A DNA stretch of 39,368 bases, taken from contig JBKPCD010000206.1 of the NCBI GenBank assembly GCA_046727175.1, forward strand, positions 1-39,368, read 5' to 3'. Below the pieces are notes generated by a model. The model saw only the letters and a program-made list of their open reading frames with translations. It ran no database searches and had not been told where the DNA came from. Below are positions 1-7,292 of this stretch, in pieces. The stretch comes from JBKPCD01 sp046727175 (GTDB lineage: Bacteria > Acidobacteriota > Vicinamibacteria > Vicinamibacterales > 2-12-FULL-66-21). The position numbers and the translations under genes are program-made. The number at the start of each line of letters is the position of its first letter. Position 1 is the stretch's first letter.

Positions 1-2
1 GC

Positions 3-1463
3 GTCGTGCTGGCCAGCCTGGGCGGGATCGCGGGCCTTCTGGTCGCCGCGTGGTCGGTATCGCTTCTCACCAGCGCTCCAATCGCGGGGCTGCCGCGGAT
101 GCAGAACATTACCGTGGATTGGCCCGTCGTCTTCTTCGCGATTGGGCTGTCAATCGTGACCGGGATCGTCTTCGGGCTCGTGCCCGCCGCTCACGCGATG
201 CATGTCCCCATTCGCGAATCGTTGAATCAGGAGACGCGCGGCGGATCCGGTTCGGTGCGTCAACGAAGAACTCGTTCCGCGCTCGTCGTGATCGAGGTTG
301 GTCTCGCGCTCGTGCTCCTTGTCGGCGCGGGCCTGCTGCTGCGGAGTTTCTGGAGGCTCACGCACGTCAGACCCGGGTTCGACGCGACGAACCTGCTCGT
401 GGCCAATCTGCCGCTGTCGCCGCAACGATACTCGGACAGCACGGCACGCACGTCGCTCGTCGAGCGGATCGTATCGCGAGTGCGCGGGCTGCCGGGCGTA
501 CGCGGAGCCGCGATGACGACCGTGCTTCCGATGTCCGGCTCCGGAGCGGTGATTCATTTCAATCGCGCCGCGTATCCGCCGAAAGGCCCGGACGATTACG
601 TCATGGCTGGCTATCGAGCCGTGACGCCGGATTACCTGCCCACGCTCGGTGTCCCGCTCCGCCGCGGTCGAACGCTCGCGGATCGCGACCGCGTAGGAAC
701 GGTGCGGGTCGCCGTCATCAACGAATCGATGGCCCGGCAGTACTTCCCCGACCGCGATCCGATCGGGCAGCGGATCCAGCTGGGCACCGAACCGGATCCC
801 GAGGCTCCGATGCTGGAGATCGTCGGCGTCGTCGGAGACGTGAAGCAGGCGTTCGAGGCGGGGTCGCACGCAGAGATGTTCGTGCCCTACGCGCAATATC
901 CGGAACCGATCCTCACCGGGATGTATCTCAACACGGCGCTCGTCGTGCGTACGGCCGGCGGCCCGGCCGACGCGATCGCATCGGTGCGTGCGGTTCTCAG
1001 GGAGATCGAGCCCGGCCAGCCGCTGGTCAACGTGAGGACCATGGAGGATGCGATCACGGGATCCGTTGCGCAGCCGCGTCTGCAGATGACGCTGCTCGTG
1101 ATTTTCGCGAGCATTGCCGTCGCGCTCGCTGCGGTCGGCGTGTACGGAGTGATGGGCTACACCGTCGCTCAGCGCATTCCCGAGATTGGTGTGCGGATGG
1201 CGATGGGCGCCTCACCGCGCCAGGTCATCGGCATGGTCGTGTGGCAGGGCGCGCAGCTCGCGTTCGTCGGCATGATCGTGGGTCTCATCGGCGCGGTCTT
1301 CGTATCTGGCGCGATGCAGACGCTTCTGTTCGAGGTCAAGGGATTGGATCCGCTGACGTTTGCGATTGCGCCTGTCGTCCTCGGCAGCGCGGCGCTGCTC
1401 GCGAGCTACGTCCCCGCGCGACGGGCGGCGCGAATCTCCCCGCTGGCCGCGCTCGGGCGGTAA
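3..1463 (+). CDS. ADOP-type (MacB/FtsX-like) permease, 3' part, truncated by window start
   Basis: The reading frame is open at the left edge, so the visible 486 or so residues are only the C-terminal part of a protein that is normally 800-900 residues long. Reading in: the last two membrane helices of the first FtsX domain (FFAIGLSIVTGIVFGLVPA), a linker ending in a helix (ALVVIEVGLALVLLVGAGLLLRSF), a MacB-type periplasmic domain (motifs such as VAVINESMARQYFPDRDPIG and IVGVVGDVK), then a second FtsX domain of about four helices ending in PARRAARISPLAALGR. The layout matches the duplicated permeases common in Acidobacteriota, which are thought to be ABC-type envelope permeases without a linked ATPase; their substrates are unknown. 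It converges on the next ADOP gene, with 135 bp between the stops. The family call is firm; the function is inferred. Confidence 0.9.
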   Translation, partial: VVLASLGGIAGLLVAAWSVSLLTSAPIAGLPRMQNITVDWPVVFFAIGLSIVTGIVFGLVPAAHAMHVPIRESLNQETRGGSGSVRQRRTRSALVVIEVGLALVLLVGAGLLLRSFWRLTHVRPGFDATNLLVANLPLSPQRYSDSTARTSLVERIVSRVRGLPGVRGAAMTTVLPMSGSGAVIHFNRAAYPPKGPDDYVMAGYRAVTPDYLPTLGVPLRRGRTLADRDRVGTVRVAVINESMARQYFPDRDPIGQRIQLGTEPDPEAPMLEIVGVVGDVKQAFEAGSHAEMFVPYAQYPEPILTGMYLNTALVVRTAGGPADAIASVRAVLREIEPGQPLVNVRTMEDAITGSVAQPRLQMTLLVIFASIAVALAAVGVYGVMGYTVAQRIPEIGVRMAMGASPRQVIGMVVWQGAQLAFVGMIVGLIGAVFVSGAMQTLLFEVKGLDPLTFAIAPVVLGSAALLASYVPARRAARISPLAALGR

Positions 1464-1514
1464 CAGCGAACGCTTCGGGACCTCCGGAGCCGATCGGGCG
1501 CCGAGGAGCCGAGT

Positions 1515-1570
1515 CACACAGAGTTTCGGGCTCATCCAATGTATGTCTCCGCTCCTCTGCGAGCTCTGCG
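1515..1570. repeat. short CTCTGCG-type repeat between convergent permease genes
   Basis: The heptamer CTCTGCG occurs at 1555-1561 and 1564-1570 with a 9-bp period. A CACAGAG stretch at about 1517-1523 could pair with it. It looks like the short-period repeat islands elsewhere in the window but has only two units, so this may be chance. Confidence 0.35.
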
Positions 1571-1598
1571 TCTTGCGCTTGGCTGCCGCAGCCCACCA

Positions 1599-4370
1599 CT
1601 ACTCCTGCCGGAGTGCCGTCACCGGCTCCACGCGCATCGCGCGGCGCGCGGGAATCACGCACGCCAGCAGCGCGACGAACCCGAGAATCGTCGTCGTCGC
1701 CACGTACGTCGGCAGATCGAACGGCGAGATACCGTACAGGAAGCCAGCGAGCGGCCGGGTGCCCGCAATCCCTCCGGCAAGTCCAAGGACGATCCCGACG
1801 CCGGCGACGAGCATGCCGTCGCGGATGACCAGCAGGAACACGTCGCGAGCGTCGGCGCCAAGTGCGAGGCGAATGCCCAGCTCCCGGGTCCGACGCGCGA
1901 TCGAGAACGCGAGCACGCCGTAGACCCCAATCGCGGCAAGCAGCAGCGCGAGTCCGCCGAAGATCCCGAGCAGCCATGCGCCCATGCGGGCTGCGTAGAG
2001 TGACGTCCCGACCGTCTGCGCCATCGTCTGGACGCTGGGAACCGGCAGATTGGGTTCGATCGCCTGTATCTCGCGGCGGAGAGTAGATACGAGAGACGCC
2101 GGCGAGACCGACGCACGAACGTACAGCGTCATGCCTGTCTCGTGATTCTGCGCAACAGGCAGATACGCAACAGCGAGAGGCGCCTCGCCGAGCGCGCCGT
2201 ACTTGCTGTCGCGAACGACGCCGATGATCTCGCGCCAGGGCCCTTGCGGGCTGTCAAAGCTGACGCGTTTGCCGATCGGACTCTCACCCGCGAAGTGCAT
2301 CCTGACAGTCGTCTCGTTCACGATGACGACCGGCGGCCGCGCCTCGATGTCCTGCTCGCTGAAATCGCGCCCGCTCACGAGGCGGATCCCGAGCGTCCTG
2401 AAGAAGCCCGGACCGATCACGTTTGCGTTGATGGATGTGCCATCGGTGAGCCCGCGCCCTTCTCCGGCTGACGAGCGGTCGTTCGTCGAGTCCCGACCCT
2501 CGACGAAAAACCCGAGCACGCGTGAACCCCCACTCATGATCGGGACTCTTGCGACGCTCGCCGCCTCGACGCCTGGCAGCCGCTCGACGCGCTCGACGAT
2601 CTGGCGATAGAACTCGCGGCCCTGCACGCGCGTGTAGCGCAGCAGATTGATGGTGAGCGGTGCGGAAACGAGCTTCTCGACGTCGACGCCCGGATCGATC
2701 GCGTGCGCCGACTGAAGGCTCCGAACGAAAAGCCCCGCCGCAAGGAGCAGCACGAGCGACAGCGCGACTTCGGCGACGACGAGCGTTCGCTTCAGATTGA
2801 ACTTGTTTTGGTGATCTTCGTCTTCAGCCGACGCATCCTTGAGCGCTGGCACCAGACCCGGGCGCGAGGCCTTCAACGCCGGCGCCACACCAAACAGGAT
2901 GCCCGTAACGAACGACAGCGCGACCGAGAACAACAGCACGCGCTCGTCGATTGAGAAGTCGATCGTCAATGGCAGCGCGCCAGGCGGCGGAGGCGCTGCC
3001 CGGAAGGCGCGGACAACGGCCCAGGCGAGACCCAGACCGGCGACTCCACCGATGGAAGACAGGAGCACGCTCTCGGTCAGCAGCTGGCGAACGAGCCGCG
3101 CCCGGCTGGCGCCGACCGCGAGCCTCACGGCCAGCTCGCGCCGGCGCGATGCGTTTCTCGAGAGCAGCAGGTTGGCGATGTTCGCGCACGCGATCAACAG
3201 CACTGCTCCAACGACCGCGCTCAGGAGCCTCGCTACCGATCGCATCTGCTGGCGACTATTGGGATCACCCTCGTCGATTGGTATGAACGGCATGCGAAGC
3301 GGCTGCGTCAACAGGTTCGTCAGATTCGCGGTTCGCGCGTAGCTCGTGGCCAGCGCCTCGAGCTCGGCGCGCGCACGTTCGACGGTCGTGCCAGGTGCAA
3401 GCCGTCCGATGGCCCTCAGCCACCCGCCCGTCGCCCTCTTGAGCAGATCGGGATTCTGTTCACCCGAATACCCGGCGCTGGGCGGGCGCACGATTGCCTG
3501 CATCATCATCGGAACGTAGACGTTCCGCTCGGTCCCGAGCTGCGGGCCCGGAAATCCCGCCGGCGTCACGCCGATGATGGTGAACACGTGCCCGTTCAAC
3601 CGGATCTCGCGCCCCACGATGTCGGAACGGCCACCGAACCGCGACTGCCAGAAGTCATAGCTGATCACGGTCACTGGATGTCCGCCGGGTCTCACATCGT
3701 CAGCCGGTGAGAGGAGTCGGCCGTAGCCGGCGGTCACCCCGAGGACGTCGAAGAAATTGCCGGTCGCAATGATGCCGTTCACCAGCTCCGTCGTGCCGTC
3801 GCTGTTCAGGCTGACGGTAATGGCAGCCCAGGCCGCAAGCCCGTCGAACACGTGATTCCCGTCGCGCAGCGTCACGTACATCGGGTACGAGAACGACACA
3901 TTCCCTGTGTTCCTGTACATGTAGAAGAGACGATCGCGATTCGCGACCGGCAGTCGCTGCAACAGCGTCGCGTTGACGAGGCTGAAGATTGCGGTGTTTG
4001 CGCCGATGCCGAGCGTCAGCGTCAGGACCGCGGCAGCCGCGAATCCTGGCGCCTTCCGCAACATGCGCACCGCGTAGCGGACGTCCTGCCAGAGATCGCC
4101 GAGCAGCGCCGACCCGGGCGCGCCAGGTGCGATCGGCGGCGCCACGTGGGCCTGACGAAGCGAGTGCATGTGACGCGCAAGCGCGCCGGAATCCTCCAGT
4201 TCCGCGATCGCGAGGCGGCGTGCTTCGGCCACCGTAAGTCCTCCAGCACGAAGCTCCGCGTACCGCTCGTCGAGATGCTGTGCGAGCTCCTCGACGATCT
4301 CTGCCTCGCGAGCAGGGTTCAGATGCAACGGCGCAAGACGAGCGCGAACGTGTCCGGTCCAATCAGGCAT
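1599..4370 (-). CDS. ADOP-type ABC permease (MacB/FtsX-like), full length
   Basis: This is an intact 923-residue permease. The first 85 or so residues form the soluble permease-prefix region (EAEIVEELAQHLDERYAEL). Then come LWQDVRYAVRMLRKAPGF, helix 1 at about 108-132 (LTLGIGANTAIFSLVNATLL), a large MacB-type periplasmic domain, an FtsX domain (LLIACANIANLLLSRNASRRREL), a repeat of the helix/periplasmic/FtsX unit, and the family ending PARRAMRVEPVTALRQE. The start is placed at ATG 4370 because the family prefix begins there (MPDW); the upstream in-frame codons only translate the intergenic heptamer repeats. No good Shine-Dalgarno is seen. padR lies 92 bp upstream on the same strand, so the pair is probably one PadR-regulated unit. 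The transported substrate is unknown. Confidence 0.93.
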   Translation of the reverse strand: MPDWTGHVRARLAPLHLNPAREAEIVEELAQHLDERYAELRAGGLTVAEARRLAIAELEDSGALARHMHSLRQAHVAPPIAPGAPGSALLGDLWQDVRYAVRMLRKAPGFAAAAVLTLTLGIGANTAIFSLVNATLLQRLPVANRDRLFYMYRNTGNVSFSYPMYVTLRDGNHVFDGLAAWAAITVSLNSDGTTELVNGIIATGNFFDVLGVTAGYGRLLSPADDVRPGGHPVTVISYDFWQSRFGGRSDIVGREIRLNGHVFTIIGVTPAGFPGPQLGTERNVYVPMMMQAIVRPPSAGYSGEQNPDLLKRATGGWLRAIGRLAPGTTVERARAELEALATSYARTANLTNLLTQPLRMPFIPIDEGDPNSRQQMRSVARLLSAVVGAVLLIACANIANLLLSRNASRRRELAVRLAVGASRARLVRQLLTESVLLSSIGGVAGLGLAWAVVRAFRAAPPPPGALPLTIDFSIDERVLLFSVALSFVTGILFGVAPALKASRPGLVPALKDASAEDEDHQNKFNLKRTLVVAEVALSLVLLLAAGLFVRSLQSAHAIDPGVDVEKLVSAPLTINLLRYTRVQGREFYRQIVERVERLPGVEAASVARVPIMSGGSRVLGFFVEGRDSTNDRSSAGEGRGLTDGTSINANVIGPGFFRTLGIRLVSGRDFSEQDIEARPPVVIVNETTVRMHFAGESPIGKRVSFDSPQGPWREIIGVVRDSKYGALGEAPLAVAYLPVAQNHETGMTLYVRASVSPASLVSTLRREIQAIEPNLPVPSVQTMAQTVGTSLYAARMGAWLLGIFGGLALLLAAIGVYGVLAFSIARRTRELGIRLALGADARDVFLLVIRDGMLVAGVGIVLGLAGGIAGTRPLAGFLYGISPFDLPTYVATTTILGFVALLACVIPARRAMRVEPVTALRQE

Positions 4371-4376
4371 GATCAA

Positions 4377-4440
4377 GTTCCAAGGTTCCAGGTTCCAGGT
4401 TCCAGGTTCCACGGTTCCAGGTTCCACGTTCTGGGTTCCA
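4377..4440. repeat. GGTTCCA heptamer array between padR and the ADOP gene
   Basis: Seven copies of GGTTCCA are visible at 4384-4390, 4391-4397, 4398-4404, 4405-4411, 4413-4419, 4420-4426 and 4434-4440, preceded by a GTTCCA at 4377. The array occupies most of the 92 bp between the padR stop and the permease start, so it lies in the leader of the permease. The same motif family recurs at 18118-18220. Confidence 0.9.
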
Positions 4441-4462
4441 TCTCCGTTGCTGGTTTCAGGTT

Positions 4463-4816
4463 TCAGGCGTTGTCGGGTTCCGTGATGAGTCCTATGGCGT
4501 GCACGAACGATTTCCACGTGTCCCGCTGACGTGCGAGCACGCGGCGGCCTTCAGCCGTCAGTCGATAGAACCGTCGTCGTCGCTGCCCGGCTTTTTCCAC
4601 CCACGCTCCCTGGAGCCAGCCGCGCTCTTCGAGCCGATACAGGAGCGGATACAACGACGCGACGTGGAACTTCAGGCGGCCGCCCGAGCGCGCCTCGATC
4701 AGCTTGCTGATTTCGTATCCGTGCCGCGGCCGCGCCTCCACAATGGAAAGGACGATCAGCTCGGCAGAGCCTTTCTTCAGCTCGCGATCGAGCATTCGTG
4801 CATCGATACCAGTCAT
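4463..4816 (-). CDS. PadR-family transcriptional regulator
   Basis: This 117-residue protein is a short PadR-type winged-helix regulator. The ELKKGSAELIVLSIVEARPRHGYEI segment is the usual N-terminal helix and recognition start, followed by VASLYPLLYRLEERGWL (recognition helix and turn) and RRRFYRLTAEGRRVL (the wing). The C-terminal helix (KSFVHAIGLI) is the short dimerisation helix. ATG 4816 is preferred; an in-frame GTG sits two codons upstream at 4822. It lies upstream of the ADOP permease on the same strand and presumably represses that operon and itself (inference from the family). A good -10-like hexamer is only a few bases upstream, so the transcript may have almost no leader. Confidence 0.93.
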   Translation of the reverse strand: MTGIDARMLDRELKKGSAELIVLSIVEARPRHGYEISKLIEARSGGRLKFHVASLYPLLYRLEERGWLQGAWVEKAGQRRRRFYRLTAEGRRVLARQRDTWKSFVHAIGLITEPDNA

Positions 4817-4820
4817 AGCC

Positions 4821-4834
4821 ACATATGTTATAAC
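4821..4834 (-). promoter_or_regulatory. likely promoter -10 and palindromes in front of padR
   Basis: On the minus strand TATAAC (4832-4827) ends 10 bp before the ATG. It lies inside the palindrome GTTATAAC (4827-4834), which abuts the palindrome ACATATGT (4821-4828). A TTCCGC hexamer about 18 bp upstream could act as a poor -35. The palindromes are candidate PadR sites. They do not match the ACTAGA-type sites of the second padR gene at 20180. Confidence 0.45.
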
Positions 4835-4868
4835 GTTTGACGCAGCGGAAGCGGAATAGTTGGCTGGT

Positions 4869-4919
4869 GGCTCTTGGCTCTTGCGGCGCCCAAAGCCCTG
4901 AGCCGTGAGCTTAAGAGCC
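4869..4919. repeat. GCCGTGAGC-type intergenic repeat with inverted ends
   Basis: GGCTCTT (4869-4875) and AAGAGCC (4913-4919) are exact inverted repeats. Between them, the 25 bases 4886-4910 match 15808-15832 at 23 of 25 positions (shared core AGCCGTGAGC). This marks a dispersed repeat, copied at least twice in this window, lying between padR and the ADOP remnant. Confidence 0.7.
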
Positions 4920-4921
4920 GA

Positions 4922-5290
4922 TTACTCCGCGCGGAGGGCGACGGTAGGATCGATGACGATTGCCTTCCACGCGGGGCCGATGCACGCGGCCGCGGCAATT
5001 TCAGCCAGCAGCAGCGCAGCGCCGACGAACGCGACGGGATCGGCAGGGGCCACGGTCCACAGCTGAGAGGCGATCAGTCCGGTCAGCGCGAGCGCAACGA
5101 GCGAACCGGCACTCTCTCGGTAAGGAGCTGACGGACGATTCGCCCACGCGATGCGCCGAGCGAGATGCGCCGAGCATCGCGATTTCCGACGCACAGATCC
5201 GCGCGAAAGCATCAGGCCGGCAACATTGGCGCTCGGGATGAGCAAGACGAGGGCGACCGCCGCTTCGAGGACGAAGTCGCCGGCCGCTGC
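4922..5290 (-). pseudogene. ADOP permease remnant (internal deletion, 5' end lost)
   Basis: From 5290 downwards the minus strand reads AAVALVLLIPSANVAGLMLSRGS, recognisable as the start of the membrane core normally written LLIACANVANLLLAR. After a degraded stretch it passes to the end of a second FtsX domain (TAPADPVAFVGAALLLAEIA-like helices) and the family ending IDPTVALRAE, with a stop at 4922. Only about 120 of the usual 800-900 residues remain. The N-terminal half and most of the second periplasmic domain are missing, and no start codon or regulator goes with it. The 5' edge abuts a remnant of an unrelated cytochrome gene on the other strand. Confidence 0.75.
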
Positions 5291-5295
5291 CTCGT

Positions 5296-5685
5296 CCGAG
5301 CTTCGCCGAGACGATCGCGCCCATCATCTGCGGCAACTGCGTGACGTGTCATCGTCCGTGCGAGGCCGCGCCGTTTGCGCTCATCTCGTACGAGGACGTC
5401 AGCAAACGCGGCGAGTTGATCGCGAAGGTCACGCGATCGCGCTACATGCCGCCCTGGCACGCGGTACACGGTTAGGGTGAGTTCGCAGACGAGCGGCGGC
5501 TGACGGACGAGCAGATCGCCACCATCGGCGAGTGGGTCAGGACGGGCATGCCGCGCGGCGATCTCTCGAAGATGCCGCAGCTCCAGCAATTCACGGATGG
5601 CTGGCAGCTCGGGAAGCCTGATCTGGTCCTCGAAATGCCGGTCGGCTACGAAGTGCCGGCAAGCGGCTCGGGGGCTGGGCGGTAG
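5296..5685 (+). pseudogene. cytochrome c domain fragment with in-frame stop
   Basis: The plus strand encodes a fragment of the exported Acidobacteriota cytochrome c family: SFAETIAPIICGNCVTCH carries an intact heme motif CVTCH, followed by EAAPFALISYEDVSKRGELI, SRYMPPWHAVHG and RRLTDEQIATIGEWV. An in-frame TAG at 5473-5475 interrupts it after HAVHG, and the frame then continues (EFADERRLTD to PDLVLEMPVGYEVPASG) to a stop at 5683. There is no start codon or signal peptide. Homologues are usually parts of much longer proteins carrying thioredoxin-like or TPR domains (from memory of the family). The 157 bp after it, to 5842, contain nothing I can assign. Confidence 0.75.
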
Positions 5686-5842
5686 GAACGACGCCACGTT
5701 TTCTGCCCGAAGGGCTCGCGCGACCGATCGCGAAGGAAATCGGACTCTCACAACAACAACGGTTCCTGGCGGATGTGAACTGCGAGAGCGCGGACCCGTG
5801 CTCCGATTCGAGGTGAGAACGCACGCGCGTCTCCGGCCTAAT

Positions 5843-6106
5843 CTAGGGGAAGACGCCCTGGAGGCGAAGGGTCGTGGCCACCAACACTGTGACGTAGAGG
5901 ACACAGAATGCGCCGACGACTACCGGCGCAAGCACACGCCACGCGAATTCCGTTATCACGGCTGTGCGCGCTCCCCGTCGACGGCTTCGCCCGAGCTGCG
6001 TGCGGCATTTCACCCGCACGCGTTCAGCCCGGTCCGGGTCAGGCGCCAAGGCCCTCAATCGCTTCAAGCTCTCCGCGCTCGCTTCGTGAGAATCGGAGGA
6101 CGTCAT
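5843..6106 (-). CDS. small single-pass membrane protein linked to an ECF sigma factor
   Basis: The product has 87 residues: a charged N-terminal half (EASAESLKRLRALAPDPDRAERVRVKCRTQL) and one strong C-terminal membrane helix (VLAPVVVGAFCVLYVTVLVATTLRL). Its ATG at 6106 overlaps the stop of the sigma-factor gene by four bases (ATGA), so the two are translationally coupled. Placement and topology (cytosolic N-terminus, one helix) suggest a sigma-regulating role such as an anti-sigma-like partner. No zinc-finger HxxxCxxC motif is seen, so this is inference only; a conserved hypothetical protein is the safe call. Confidence 0.75.
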   Translation of the reverse strand: MTSSDSHEASAESLKRLRALAPDPDRAERVRVKCRTQLGRSRRRGARTAVITEFAWRVLAPVVVGAFCVLYVTVLVATTLRLQGVFP

Positions 6107-6690
6107 GTGGCAATCTCCTTCAATGCTGCGAGCATTGGTGCCTCAGCGTCGGTCAGACGACGCGCGAGCAGCGCGCGCGCACGGCTCACGCGCTGGCGCA
6201 TGGCCTCCACCGTCACACCGCAGATCTCGGCAGCCTCCGAGTGTCGTAGACCCTCGACAGCGACGAGCAGCAACGCTTCCCGATACGCGAGTGGAAGCGA
6301 GGCGAGCGCGGTAGCCAGGCGCAGCCCGGTTTCACTGGCTTCCATTGCCTCGAACGGGGAGCGCGCGGGCGGGCGATCGGGCCAGAGACCCATCAGACCG
6401 GCGGCGTGCGAATCCTCGAGCAGCCGCGAACGACAGTAACTCGCGTGCAGGTGGCGGGCGACCGTGAACAGCCATGGGCCGAGGCGGGTGTCGGGACGAA
6501 GGCGCCCGGCATGCTTCACCAGCCGCAACCACGTCTCTTCGAGCAGGTCTTCGGCGAGATCGCGCTGGTTCGACAGCCTGGCGAGAAAGTTGTACAGGCG
6601 GCCGTTGAAGGCGTCATACACCGCGTCAAACGCCGCGGGATCGTCCATTCGCAGGCGGCCGACGAGCTGGAGCTCGCACTCGCGGTCCAT
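6103..6690 (-). CDS. ECF-type RNA polymerase sigma factor
   Basis: The 195-residue protein has the two-domain ECF layout. Region 2 is at about 15-85 (DDPAAFDAVYDAFNGRLYNFL, then AEDLLEETWLRLVKHAGRL and GPWLFTVARHLH). A linker rich in Arg and Pro follows, then region 4 at about 125-180 (LASLPLAYREALLLVAVEGLRHSEAAEICGV followed by RQRVSRARALLARRL, the -35-binding helix-turn-helix). It is followed by an overlapping membrane-protein gene, a common arrangement for ECF factors with membrane-bound partners. The signal it answers cannot be read from the sequence. Confidence 0.93.
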   Translation of the reverse strand: MDRECELQLVGRLRMDDPAAFDAVYDAFNGRLYNFLARLSNQRDLAEDLLEETWLRLVKHAGRLRPDTRLGPWLFTVARHLHASYCRSRLLEDSHAAGLMGLWPDRPPARSPFEAMEASETGLRLATALASLPLAYREALLLVAVEGLRHSEAAEICGVTVEAMRQRVSRARALLARRLTDAEAPMLAALKEIAT

Positions 6691-6720
6691 CGAAGTAATA
6701 ACGCGGGAAGGCGCCAGAAC

Positions 6721-6733
6721 GTGACGGCGTCAC
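6721..6733. promoter_or_regulatory. short inverted repeat between divergent sigma and membrane-protein genes
   Basis: GTGAC-GGC-GTCAC lies 30 bp upstream of the sigma-factor ATG and about 54 bp upstream of the divergent gene. It could be a regulator site shared by the two promoters. It is short, and chance cannot be excluded. Confidence 0.3.
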
Positions 6734-6786
6734 ACTGTCTGATCCTGGGCGTTATATCAGGGGAACGCTCTGCCAGGGGGTGGTAT

Positions 6787-7122
6787 TTGGAGGTGTTAGC
6801 CAACGCCGGGGTCATGGCGCTTGCCAGTATGTTCGTCGGCGTTTTGCCGTTGATAATGGGGGTCGCCTATGCACTTTGGCCAAATGAGCAGCGCCTCATG
6901 CTGATGCGTCCCCTGTCGCTCGCCGCTGTGTTCGCCGCGATTGCCGGCGTGGCAGTCGGTTTCATCAACGAATTACGCTTCATCGGTCGCAGCGAGACGG
7001 TGACCTTCTCGCAACAGGTCGCGGTCGGCACTGCCGAATCGCTCGTTCCTTTGTTCTTCGGCTTCGGATGTCTGACCGTCGCCTGGCTCTGCGTGACCCT
7101 CGGACTCTGGCGGCGTCCATGA
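6787..7122 (+). CDS. conserved small membrane protein, three helices
   Basis: The protein of about 111 residues has three hydrophobic helices: ALASMFVGVLPLIMGVAYAL, LAAVFAAIAGVAVGFINEL and SLVPLFFGFGCLTVAWLCVT. I recall similar Acidobacteriota proteins being labelled MotA/TolQ/ExbB-like, but I cannot confirm a family. The start is uncertain. TTG 6787 has an AGGGGG 6 bp upstream (6775-6780) and gives a sensible N-terminus (LEVLANAGVMAL). ATG 6814 would give 102 residues, and GTG 6793 is a third option. The gene is divergent from the ECF sigma gene and might belong to the same regulatory unit. Confidence 0.7.
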   Translation: MEVLANAGVMALASMFVGVLPLIMGVAYALWPNEQRLMLMRPLSLAAVFAAIAGVAVGFINELRFIGRSETVTFSQQVAVGTAESLVPLFFGFGCLTVAWLCVTLGLWRRP

Positions 7123-7253
7123 AACCTGAGAAACTTGTGATCGTTCGGTCGTGGGCATCGTCCCTTCGTGATCTTGTGAAAGAGCCGTCGGCGCGAGACG
7201 GTGAAAATCGTTCAGTTTCGATCGATCTGCCAAGTCGAAACCGAGACCGATTG

Positions 7254-7291
7254 CTCCTGACCTCCTGACCTCCTGACCTCCTGACCTCCTG
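7254..7291. repeat. CTCCTGAC octamer tandem repeat
   Basis: CTCCTGAC is repeated four times exactly (7254-7285) plus a partial CTCCTG (7286-7291). It sits at the 3' end of the amidohydrolase gene (stop at 7293) and is related to the CTCCTGATC hairpin elements at 8645-8715 and 9302-9385. The remaining bases from 7123 to 7253 show no gene. Confidence 0.92.
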
Positions 7292-7292
7292 T

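Noticed and set aside
50..1828. 592-codon plus-strand frame over the first permease gene
   Set aside because: Arg-rich shadow of the GC-rich permease frame, no domain; codon pattern typical of out-of-frame reading.
5690..5822. Possible continuation RFLPEGLARPIAKEIGLSQQ after the cytochrome fragment
   Set aside because: The stretch is open for about 40 codons but has no start and matches no family I recognise; left unassigned.
7254..7291. CRISPR-like appearance of the CTCCTGAC tandem
   Set aside because: Units are 8 bp and directly adjacent with no spacers and no cas genes nearby; a simple tandem repeat.
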